Shown: piece after piece, positions 24,319 to 36,300 of the stretch | Layout of the letters: every line of letters begins with the position of its first letter | Numbering within the stretch: the first letter of the stretch is position 1 | DNA from: Rufibacter psychrotolerans | GTDB taxonomy: Bacteria; Bacteroidota; Bacteroidia; Cytophagales; Hymenobacteraceae | Reading direction: 5' to 3' | Length of the DNA stretch: 64,000 nucleotides | Assembly (NCBI RefSeq): GCF_016924645.1 | Contig: NZ_JAFFJV010000002.1 | Span: forward strand, 124,001 to 188,000 | Made by a program: the position numbers and the translations under genes | The notes under the pieces: model-generated | What the model was told of the DNA's origin: nothing | Seen by the model: the letters and a program-made list of their open reading frames with translations, nothing else | Databases searched by the model: none

Positions 24319-27300
24319 TTATTGTCTCACCACTTTGTTGTAGAAAATCTGGTCTTTGTCAATCAGCCTCATGAAGTAAGCACCGCTGGCCAGGTCGCTC
24401 AGATCCAGTTCGGCTTTGAACGAGCCATTCTGCACCTTCACTTCTTTCTCCAGGATAGGCGTACCCACCGCATTGTAGAGAATGATGGTCACTTTCTGCG
24501 AGCCTTTGCTTGAGGTGTACTCTACCTGCGCCTTGTCGCGGGTTGGGTTAGGGTACAGTTTCACGAAGGCGTTGCCCAGACCGTACGGTGAGCCGGTGAT
24601 GCTGTTCTTGGTAGTAGCGTTGGCCACGGCACTGTACTCAGACTGCGCGTTGGTGGCGTTGATGGCTTTCACGCGGTAGTAGTAGGTGGTTTTCGCTACC
24701 AGGCCATTGTCGGTGTAGGCGGTGGTGTTGGCTGGTAACGTAGCCACTACCGTAAATGGTCCGTTCTGTGCGTTGGCCCGCTCCACTACTACGCCTGTTT
24801 CAGAGGTGGTATTGTCTGCCCAGGTCAAAGCGATTTGGGTAGAAGTAATACCCTCTGCGGCAAGCGTGGTGGGTGCCTGAATCACTGGGTTCACCGCAAT
24901 GGTTCTGGAGGCCGAGGCACCGCAGTCTCCGTTCACGGTGTAGGTGATGGTGAAGGTTCCGGTTCCTACCAGGGCAGGATGGAAGGTTCCGTTCACCACG
25001 CCCATCCCGGTGTAGGTACCTCCGGCCGGTGAGCCACCGGTTAAGGCAAACGGGGCCGCAGTTTCTGCAACCGGGGCAATGGCCGCTAGGGTCACCGGTG
25101 AGGCCGCTGTTACGGTCACTTTCTTCGTAGCAGTGGCAGTACAGCCGTTCACTTGCACCGTGTAGGTGAGCGTATGCGTTCCTACGCCTGCGGTGGCCGG
25201 GTCAAACGTTCCAGTGGCGCTTACGCCGTTTCCGGCCCATTTTCCGCCTTCGGGGCTAAAACCACCGAGGGCAAACGCCGCCTGGTTCTGGCAAACGGTT
25301 TGGTCTGCTCCGGCATTCACCGGTGTGGTGATGCCCACGGTAAAGGTTTTATCGCTCACGTCTTTCACATTGGTGTTAGCGGCATCTTCCACCTTGATCA
25401 CCACGTTGTCAGAAGCGGTGAACGCGGCAGGAACCGTCCAGTTAATAGAACCCGTAGCCGCCTGATTTGTGGCAATGCTCTGGAACGATTGTCCGCCGTT
25501 GGTGGAGTAGAACACATTTACGTTCTGCACGCCCTGACTTCCCCACGTTACCTTGATGGGGGAACCTGGACAGTACTGCTCACCGCCGTTTGGTTGCAGC
25601 ACGGCCACTTTGCGGGTATTGTCATTGCCTTTCACCAACAGACAAGCCTCGCCGGTAAACTTCATGGCTTCCTGGTTGCCCACGTTGTCTCTCCCGATGG
25701 AGAAGAAACAGTAGGTTCTGCCCGGCTGACCGGTGAACGCGTATGCCTCAGACGGCGTCAGTTTTGCTTTCAGCAAAGTAAAGGCTCCCCCGTTTTCAGA
25801 CACGTACAGATCATAAGACTGCACCCCGCTGCCTTTGGCCTCGTCCTGAATGGTAACCGCAACGGCCGTAGAGGCTTCTACAATGGCGGGCAGGTTGGCA
25901 ACTTTAGACGCAGGGGCCATCGCATCCAGGATGTTTTGGGCCCGGTTGGTGATAATCGGGTCATTTGTATCGAAGACAATGGAGCCTCTGGCGTGGATGG
26001 TGTCACCGGTGGCGGCGGCGCTCTTCGGCAGCACAGTGTAGGTCACAAAGCCTTCTCCGGCACCGCTGGCGTTGTTCTTCGGCAGGAAGCCTTTCAACGG
26101 ATCAGCAGGTGGTAAACCGGTAGCTGGGTCAATGGTTTGCAACACCCAGAAGGCTTCGTTCTCCAGTACGTCTACCCCGGCGGTTACTTCCACGTTGTAG
26201 CCTACAGAATCAGCCAAGGCCAAAGTAGTCTGGTAACTGGCGACATCTGCCGGCACGTTGAAAGTGAACGGCCCGAACCCGAAGGAACCTAACCGGAAGC
26301 TCAACGGATTCAACTCCTCATCCAGCGGCACGGTTACCCGTACGCGTTGAGCCGGCGCCGAGGCCAGCGTAGAATCGTTTTCGTAGCTCACCTTGTAGCC
26401 CATGGGCACGGTAGTACCCACCATTCGGTTAGGTCCGTAGCCCACTGGCCCCACAATCTCATTCGGGTCACAGGAGGCTACAATATCGGTACAGAAGAAC
26501 AACTTCCCGAAACAGGCCGCCGCATTGATGCCTAGCTCCAGCGCACTGGAAGAGTTGAAGCAGCCAATCAGGTCAATCACAAATTGTACATCGCGCTTCC
26601 GGTCTCCATCGGGCAGAGAACAGCTGTATAAGGACAACCCGAACTTACCCGCATTCAGGAGTCCGCTGGTAACCACCAACGGGGTGGGTCCTCCTTTCAC
26701 AATGCCAAGCGTGGTGTTCACGGCGTCGCCAATTCCGCCAATCACGGCGCTGGTGTAACAGTCTGAGGTGGCCGTGGAAACCGATCCAATCACGCCTGAA
26801 TACGGATCACTGGCTCCGGTACGCACTTTGGCCATCTGGCTCAGGAAGTCCAATCCTTTCTTGCAGTCATCTTCTGAGAAGAGGGTCTCGTTGCACTGCT
26901 TAGGAGTGGTGGGCGGCTCTGTCTCCTCCGGGTTCTGCGGCTGCTGTTGCGGCCAATCTGGAATGTAGGACTTGCTGTACCGGTAAGAACCCGGCCCTTT
27001 AGGTCTGGACGTTGGCCTTCTGTGCGGAGGCGTACCCGGAGGGGTTCCCGGCGGAGAACTTGGCTGTTCAGGACCCACCGGTCCAGTGGGCCCCGTTGGA
27101 CCTTCCGGCCCTGGCCCTTGCGGACCTTCTCCGCCCTCGCCGCCGCCGCCACCTTGGCCGCCCCCCGGACCCCCCGGACCTCCTGGGCCACCGGGACCAC
27201 CCGGCCCGGTGGTACCTGCCGGTCCGCCCTTACCGCCTGGTCCGCCCGCGCCGCCGTTTGGCCCACCGGCTCCACCGGGCCCACCCGCACCCGGGCTAAC

Positions 27301-30300
27301 GGTTCCAGTACCTGGACCGCCTTGCCCGCCGGGGCTTCCGGCTTCGCCCCATCCACCCGGCGCGCCCGGCACGCCTTGCTCGCCTGGTTTTGGCACGTAA
27401 GCGGTAAAACACAGGTATAACGTGTTGCCGGTTACCCGCAGCGAGAACTTGCCTTTGTAGGTATAGTTGTGGGCCACAAAGCGCGACGTATCAATTGCGA
27501 ATTTGTTTTCGGCAAAGCCGGTGATTCCGCCTTCGGCTACGGCTATGGGCCAGCACTTATCCACGGCTGGGTACCAACCCGCCAGGTAGCTTGGGTAATT
27601 GTCGTAATCCAGAGAGGAAACCCTGATTACAAAGGGATTCTGAGCCGTCGCCGTGATGTTGAGACGACCGTTGATCTTGATCAAGTCCCACCCCGGATCT
27701 GCCCCGGCCGAACCGTTGTATTTGTTGATTTCCCACAGGTAATCCTGCCCCGGCGCAAAGGTGGCCGTGGGCATGATAATGGACCCTGGGCTGGCCCCTG
27801 GGTCATAGTTAAAGGCGACTACCTCTGATTCCTGAGCCTCGGGCTGCGGGCTTGGGCCGTTCAGCGGGCCGCAGGTGGGGCAGGTATAATCAAAACCAGT
27901 CGTGTCGGCGGAGGTTAAAAGCCCGTTGGCAATCAGGGTAGCCATGACGGCTTCGCCATACTTCCGCTGATTACCCGCCAGGGATAATAACCCATCTACC
28001 TGATCTGCTTTGAGCAACTGTGGTTCTGCCAGGATAGCCCTTCTGGTGACCTCAATCTGCTCACTCAAATTGAGCATAAGTGTGCTTTGGGAGTAGGCAA
28101 ATAATTTTACCGTAAGCGGGAATCGGTTTAACCGGAAGTCTTGCAGGCCCACGTTGATGGCAATGGTGAGCTTCTCACCCGGAGCCACGTTGCGGGTAAT
28201 AAACGGAATCTCCTTTGTGCCCCCTACCACGGTGTAGTCTGTGTTAGGTATGCCGGGCGCAATGGGCCAGTCAGAGCCGGTCAGGAATCTGCCCTCTACT
28301 TTCTCCACGGTTACGTCGGCCTCATCCAGCAGGGTGAAATTGCCGTGCAGCACCGGAATGTCTACGTTAGACGTATTGCGGAACGAGAAGGTGTACAAGC
28401 CGCCTTTGCCCCTGCGCAGCACATTAGGCGCCTGCGGAACGTAGTCTACCGTGTAGGGTTTGATTTCTTCCACCGTCACTCCTTTGGCCAGCACCTGCTG
28501 CTGGTTGTTAGGATTGGTGGCCACCACATCATAAATGCCTTTGGGCGTGTTGGTCAGGTTCCAGCGCAGTTGCAGTTCCATGCTGTTCACCATTTTTACT
28601 ACCTGGGCGGTTGCCGCTGTGGTACCGTTGCCTGCCTTCAAGGTAACCTGGATGCCCGGACGGAACCCGGCTCCTTGCAGCGTGCCGGTCACCCTGCCCT
28701 GCCCCATGCGGTTAGGCGTGATGCCCATAATGGAGAAAGGCAGTGACTTGGCCAGCAAGGTAACGTTCTGGCTTCCGCTGAATCCTGAGGATGCCCTTAC
28801 CAGCACATAGTAGTTGCCGGCTTTGGTCTGCGGGATGAGTACCTTCTGGTTAGGTCGGTTGAGGTCTGAATACTTGAAGTCAAAGTTGGCGGCCGTTGGA
28901 ATACGGTTGTAGGCGACGTACACCTCGTTCAGGCCATACTCCTGGTCGCTGTTCAGGGTCAATAACAGATCCTGGTCAGCGGTAACGGCCACCTGGTAGA
29001 ACAACTGGTCATTCAGTTTCAGCGGCGCGATTTCCGGCACATTCAGGAAAAGAGTCTTGATTTTCACATTGACCGGCGCGTCTCCTGTTTTCTGGTTGTT
29101 GTTCAGGTTATTCTCGGCAACAGCGTTGCTGGAGTTGGTGAGCAGAATTCCCTGGTAGTTGGCAGGCAGCAAACCGGGTACCGGCGCCATCAACGTTCCG
29201 GAGAACGACTTGCCTGGCTCCAGGTTGATGCGGGTTTCACCGTAGTTGAGCAGCACATCGGAGGCCGGGTTCAAGTTACCATCAGCGGAGAGGAAGGCGC
29301 TGTTCCGCAGATTACCCACGGCCGGCACGGTGCCCACGTTTTTCACGGTATAGGCCGCCTGCAGATTTTCTCCCAGGTAAACGCTTGGCGTGAGGTTCAC
29401 TTTCTCCACGATCAAATCAGCCGGAGGCGCGGTGGTGATCTTCACCGGAATGGCTACTGAGAGGTTATTCTCTTCTTTGTCATGCTCAAACACCATGTCC
29501 TGGTTATCGGCGCGCACAAAGAGGTAATACTCGCCGTTGAGGTACGTTGGAATCTGCACCTCAATGCTGTCTGTATAAGAATCGCCTTTCGCTAACGGGC
29601 CTGTTTTCTGGCTGCTGCCCAAGGTCTGGCTCGTAGCCTTGGAAGCCAAAGCCGGATCTAATCCCAACCACACGGCATCGCGCCAATAGGCCAGATCTGG
29701 GTACTTGCTGGAAGCTACTCCCTGGCCCTGGTTCTTGACGGTGAACTTCACCTTCAGGTACTGGCCCGCGTAGGCTTCGGCCGGAGCCTCGATCTTGGTC
29801 ACTACCAGATCTGCCGGCGGAGCTGTTGATAAGGTGATTTCTTTGATTTCCAGATTGTTCTTGCGGTCTGGATCATTGGTCACCAGTTTGTCAGGGTCCG
29901 TGAGTACAATCAGGTAGTAGGTTCCGGACAGGCCTTTCGGCACTTCAGTGGAATACGTGGCGTCGTAAGAAAGGCGCGGGTTCAGGCCACCGCTGCGGAA
30001 GTATTTAGAGAAGAGAACCTTATCTCCCGCATCCAGAGTCCGGTCTTTGGACAGGTACACGGCGTCTGACCAGGTAGAAACCTCGGGGCTACCGCTTCCT
30101 ATGTTAGACACTTTCCAATCCAGCTTGATGGTGGTTCCGGCCTGGGCCACCGGCGGCGCGGTAAAGTCTGTTACCTTCAGGTCTGGTTCCAGAGGCGCAT
30201 ATTTCACCGTCACTTTCTTACCGTACGTTTTCAGGTTGTTTTCCTCATTATTCTCGTAAACCTTGCCCGAGAAATCTGTCTGCACAAAGAAGTAGGCATC

Positions 30301-33300
30301 GCCTATGGCGTAAGGGGCTCTTACGATCATTTCTCTGTTCTGCGTCTGTTTTGGCTCTGGCTGCCCGTCATAGTTCTGGGTCTTCAGGCTTTTGGTAGGA
30401 TCCCAGGTGGTGGTGCTGGAATAAGAGGTCTGGTCCTGGTACACCCCGGTTGGTTTACCGGTACCGCTGTTCTTCACCTGGTACTTGATTTTGAACTCAC
30501 GCCCGGCGGTTACCTCATCTGGCATATCAATGTTGAGCACTTCCAGATCGGCGTAACTTCCCACGGAGATGTTAATCTGTTTATCGCTTCTTTTTTGGTT
30601 ATCTGAGGTAAAAGTGTGCTCAAACACCTTGTTGTCCTCGTCGGTGATCAGGTAGGCATAATACGTACCGGAGATTCCGTCTGGCAAGCGGATGCTCTTG
30701 GTCTGGGTGTAGGAACCCTTGTTGCCCACAAAATCAGGACCGGCGGTATGGTAGAATTTGCCCAGGCTGATGCTGGTGGCCTTGTCAAAGGTGCTTTCCT
30801 TGGAAATGTACAGGTGATCATGCCACACATTTTCTGTAGCCCTTGGCGCGGAGGCTCCGCTGTTTTTCACTGTCCAGGAGAAAGTAGCCTCTTTTCCGGC
30901 AACCCCGGTGTTCTGAACGGTGAGCGCACTTACCTCCAGGTTGGGTGGTGGCGTCAGTTTGATGTTAATTTCTCCGCTGGCCATCACGTTGTTGCTCAGG
31001 CGCGAGCCTTCATCCACTCCGTCCTTATCGGCGGCTACCACAAACACGTAGTATTTCCCTAACTTATCCACCGGCAAGGTGACCGGGGTAACCAGGGCAT
31101 AGTCCTTTTTAGTGGGCAGCGGAATGCCGGCAAAATCACCGCAGGCGTTTTTCTGGGTGGTGCTTTTCAGGCTCACAAAAGAAGCACCCAGGTAGATGTC
31201 TGTCTCAGGGGAGAAATTCTTGTCTGCCGACAGGTAGATGCCGTCTTGCCAGTAATGATCATAGCAATGGGCGGTGGCTCCCAAACGGGCGCCTCTGCCC
31301 CCTAGCACCTGCGTCTGAGGGATTACCCCGCTGGCATAGGTTTTCTTACCCAAGGCACTGGCTTCCCCTTTGTTGAACACTTTGTAAGACACGTTGATAG
31401 TGCTTCCGTTGAACACCTCAGACGGTACCCCCACCGATACCATTTCCAGATCAGCGGTTGGTCCGGTTTGGATGTTGATGAGCTGGTAAGCGTAGTTGTT
31501 CTGTTCATTGGCCTCGTGGAGGTTGTGTGCCCCAATCTGCCGGTCCAGAGAGCATTTATCGCCGGTGAGGTCTCCTCTACAGTTGGCATGCTGGTTATCG
31601 GTGATGATAAAGAGGTAATAGGTGCCCGGTGTGGAAGGCAGTTTCACTTCCTGCACCTGCCGGTACGATTGGCCAGGCTGCAGATACGTTACCTGCGGGA
31701 AGGTGCCCAGCAACTCGTCCTCATCGGCGCGCAGATCCAGGTCGTTGGACAGGTACACTCTGTCTACCCATTGGGCACTGCTCGTACCGGCTTTTCCGGT
31801 GTTTTTCACATCCCAACTTACCGGAATGGTGCCACCGCTGGTAGCTGTTGCCTGTACAGACTTGTTCAATACCTCCAGATCTGGCAGAGGCCTGGTATGG
31901 AACGTCTGTACCGGTCCTTCTGTCTGTTTACAGTTGTTGCGAGACACTACCTGCCATTTGTACGCCACGTCTGAGGCCAGAGTACGCGCTGGAGGGATGG
32001 TATAGCCAGGTTCCTCTACATTGGCTGCAAACGGCTGACTTGGACGGGTAGCTTCTGATGCTGGCCATATATAAACATCATAGAAAGTGGCATTGGCTGC
32101 CGCCGCCCAGGAGAGACTTACCGAGGGAAGCACATTCTTCATGTCATTCGCCGGCTTCATGCTGGTGACTGCCGCCGGAGTAACCGGGTTGCCCACCACC
32201 ACGGTAAGAGTTTGCGACTCTCCTGCGGCCCCGCAGGCCGAAACTGGTGTAACGGTAACGGTATAGGTACCCAAAGCAGTCCAGTTGATGGTCACCTCTT
32301 CGTTGTCTTCGGTCTTGGTTCCGCCTCCTGAGATCTGCCACCTGTGCGTGGCGCCGTTGCTGTTTTTCACCTGGTATTTCCAAATACCCGGGCAAACGTT
32401 CACTACCCCGGTAATGGCTTCTGGCTTATGCGGCGGGAGGCAGGACGGTTTCAAAGTTTGCACCGGTCCTTCTTTCTCCTTGCAGGCGTTCCTGGCCACC
32501 ACCTGCCACTTGTACTGCACCCCGTACTGAATGCTACCGGTTACCCGTACCGTAGTAGCGGTTACATGATCATAGGATGGGAAGGCTGGCCGGGGCTTAC
32601 CATCATCGGGCCACAGGTATACGTCATAGGAAGTGGCATTCTGAGCAGCGGTCCAGGAAAGATCAAAAGGCACCAGCAAATTGGTAGTTCCGTTGGCCGG
32701 CTTCATGTTGGAAACCACTCCCGGAACAGGCGGATCTTGCACCGTTACCTGGAGGGTACGCGCCGGCCCTGCTTGTCCACAACCCGCAGATGGCGTGACG
32801 GTCAACGTATGGGTTCCTGCTTTGGTCCAGGTAACCTGCACCATGTCTCCGGTTCCGGACACGGTACCGGCCCCACCGGTAGACCAGGTATAGCTGATGC
32901 CGCTTACCTGAATCACACTATAAGTTTGCTGAACGCCCAAGCACACACTGCTCACGCCTGTTATCACCGAGGGCTGACTTGGAGTAACGCACTTGAGGGT
33001 GAAGGTCTGGGCTACGCTTTCCACCTGGAAGCAGCTGTTTTTGGCTACTACCTGCCATTTATAAACTTCACCGTAGTTCAGCCCGGTGGTGAGGGAATAG
33101 GAAGGTGTGGTGAGGTTACTTGCCTGCGGAGAACTTGGCCGTGTGGTGCCGTCTTTCCAGACGTAGACATCATATTGCGTGGCATGGGTTGAGGCTGCCC
33201 AGGAGAGATTCAGCGGTAAAGAAAGATTGGTACTTCCGGAGGCCGGCTGCAGGTTGGTAATGGCAGTAGGTAGCTGTACGTTCTGCACTGTTACCTGCAA

Positions 33301-36300
33301 CGTACGGGCAGGCCCGCTCTGGCCGCAGCCCACCGATGGCGTTACGGTCAAAGTATGCGTTCCGGCCTTGGTCCAGGTCACCTGAACGGCATTGCCGCTG
33401 CCCGAAATAATACCGGCATCTGACGCAGACCAGGTATAGGTTACCCCTTCTACCCGTTCCACCCGGTATTCCTGCTGCTCCAGGCAGACAGTGGTCTTGC
33501 CGGAAATGACGCTTGGCTGCAGAGGTGCAACGCAGTTGATGATGAACGTCTGGATGGGCCCATCGGTCTGGTGGCACGTGTTTTTAGCCACTACCTGCCA
33601 GTTATAGGTCACCCCATTGATGATGTTTACCTCCCCGTCTTTGATGGAGGTAGTGAGCGTCTGCAAGTCTCCTTTCACGGGCAAAAACGGACGGGTAGCT
33701 CCTTCGCGCCACACATACACGTCATACAGCGTAGCGTTGGCGGCGGCAGACCAGGAAAGGTTCAGGGGAAGCGAAAGATTACCGGAGCCCGTGGCGGGTT
33801 TCATGTTGCTGACCTGGCCGGGTGCCGCCATTTGTGTGACGGTAATCTGGATAGAGCGCGGGGTCCCGTTTGTCCCGCAGCTTACCGGAGTTACCGTCAA
33901 AGTATAAGTACCCGGCGTTTTCCAGGTGATCATTGCCAGGTTTCCTATAGCCAGCAGTTCCCCGCCGCCTGACAGTGTCCAGTTATAAGTGACTCCGTTC
34001 ACCGAGGCAACGGAGTAAACTTCCATTCCGGCGCAGGCCTCGGTCTTACCGGAAATAACAGAGGGTTGGGCCGGTGGGGTACAGCCCAAGGTAAACGTCT
34101 GTACCGCGCTTTCCGTGGTCTGGCACTCCGACTTGGCGACTACTTTCCATTTGTAGGAAACACCAACGGTCAAGCCAGAGGTGACCGAAACCGAAGTTCC
34201 CTCTATATCATACTTAAAAGGACTGGAAGGCGCATTGGTCTGGCTGGCGGGCCAAACGTACAGGTCATAGCTGGTGGCGTTGGTAGATGCGCCCCAGGAG
34301 AAAGTGAGCGGCAAGGACAGATTCGCGGCATTCTGGGCGGGCACCAGGTTGGCAATGGCTCCGGGTTTAGGACTGGTGACCACGTCTACCTCGTACGCTT
34401 TGGTTTTTCCCGTAGGCTCGCAGTCACTGGAGATGGTAAGGGTAAGGGTATGTTTGCCGGTTCTGGCCCACTGCACGGTCACCTCATCCTTGGTAGCGCT
34501 CACGATGGTTCCGCCGGAGGAAACTGTCCACTTGTAGATGGCTCCCTGCACCTCACCGGCCGAGTACGTTTGGGTTCCCACGCAGTTGTTCCCCTCCACA
34601 TTGAGGTCCTGGGGCAGGACCACTTTCACGCAGAAGCTTCGCTCTACCGCCGGGGCCGGGGCATACACGCTGTTCCCGCTTTGGTTAGCCGTAACGGTTA
34701 CTTTTCCAAAACCAGTCAGCAAGACAAAATTGCCATCGTACAGTTCGGCGGGGCCCGAAACGGTGTAGGATACCGGCAACCCTGAGCTGGCGCTGGCGTT
34801 CAGGGTAACCGATTCATAGTTTTCCCGGTCCTGGATCTGCTCAAAGGAGATGGTCTGGGCCGTTTGCCCGGTAGACAACCGGCCGGCCCCGGTTAACTGC
34901 AGGATGATAACTTTCTGGGTAAAGACCCTGCCACCCTGGCCATAGCCTCCCGGGTTGGTGACTACCGGCAAGTCTCCGCTGTAAGAAGACCCTACGGCAA
35001 TCACGTTCCCGTCGGCGTCAGTGGCTACGCCCCTTAGTTCGTCCTCCTGGGGAGCGCCGTAATACGTAGCCCATTGCCGCGCCCCCGAAGCATTGAATTT
35101 CAAAAGGTAGCCATCCTGGTCGCCATCGGCGGAGCCTTGCAACTGGTTCAGCCCACCCGCGATGGATTGGGTGGGGAACCCTGTCCCGGTGGCCGAACCA
35201 ACCACAAAGATGTTATTGCCTTTATCAGTGGCGATGCTCTTGCCCTGGTCTTCGTCGGGACCGCCGTAGTACGTGGCCCAGGTACTGGCTCCGCTGTTGG
35301 TGAATTTGAGGATGAAGGCATCGCTCTCGCCCCCGAAGGTGCTTTGGTTGTACGCGCCGGTTAAACTCTGCAGCGGGAAAGCCATGCCGTAGGTGGTACC
35401 GGTCACCAGCACATTGTTGGCTGCGTCAACGGCAATGCGCTCGCCCAGATCATCGGCCCGGCCGCCGTAATAGGTGGCCCACTGCCGAACGCCGCCGGCG
35501 GAGAATTTCAGGAGAAAGGCATCGGTGCCGTTGGTAGAACCGGGGGCGAAGGTCTGGTTATAGGCGCCGCTTAAGGTCTGCAGGGGCATGCCGCTTTCGG
35601 CGGTGCCCGTTACCCAGATGTTGCCGTTCTGGTCGGTGGCCACTCCCCTGGCTACCTCTTCGTTGGCCCCGCCGTAATACGTGGCCCACTGCCGAACGCC
35701 ACTGGCGTTGAACTTCAGGAGGAACGCATCGTCGTTCCATCGGTTGGAGCCGCCGCCGCGGGTGGCCTGGTTGTATCCGCCGGCAGCGGCCTGCACCGGA
35801 AAATTGGTGCTGTACGTACGCCCCACCACAATGATGTCCCCAGAACCATCAATGGCCACATCGGTTCCTTCTTCCTCCTCATCGCCGCCATAATAGGTAC
35901 TCCACAGCCGGACTCCGTTGGCGTTCATTTTCAGGATGAAGGCATCCTGGCTTCCGTTGAGCGCGGTTTGCTCGTAGCCGCCGCCCGCTAACCGGGGCAG
36001 GTTGGTGCTGGAGGTATAACCGGTGACCACCACGTTGCCGCTGGCATCAACGGCCAGTCCGTTGGCTTCCTCATTGCTGCCTCCGCCAAAATAGGTGGCC
36101 CATTTCAGCGCCCCGTTTTTATCGAATTTTACCAAAAACGCGTCAAAATCGCCGCCGTGCTGGGTTTGGTTGTACCCGCCCCCGATGCTTTTGGTAGGGA
36201 AATCCTCGCTGTATGTTTTTCCGGTGAAGTAGATGTTGCCCGCGGCATCGGTGGCCACATCAGAGGCTTCCTCAAACATGGAGCCCCCGTAATACGTGGC

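Noticed and set aside
25153..26115. Long plus-strand frames (320, 282 and 239 codons) opposite the giant protein gene.
   Set aside because: The minus strand carries clear domains across all of it; the plus-strand frames have no motifs and reflect base composition.
27012..27400. Proline-rich frames on the plus strand near 27.0-27.4 kb.
   Set aside because: They are the complement of the Gly-X-Y collagen-like tract and have no start context or independent homology.
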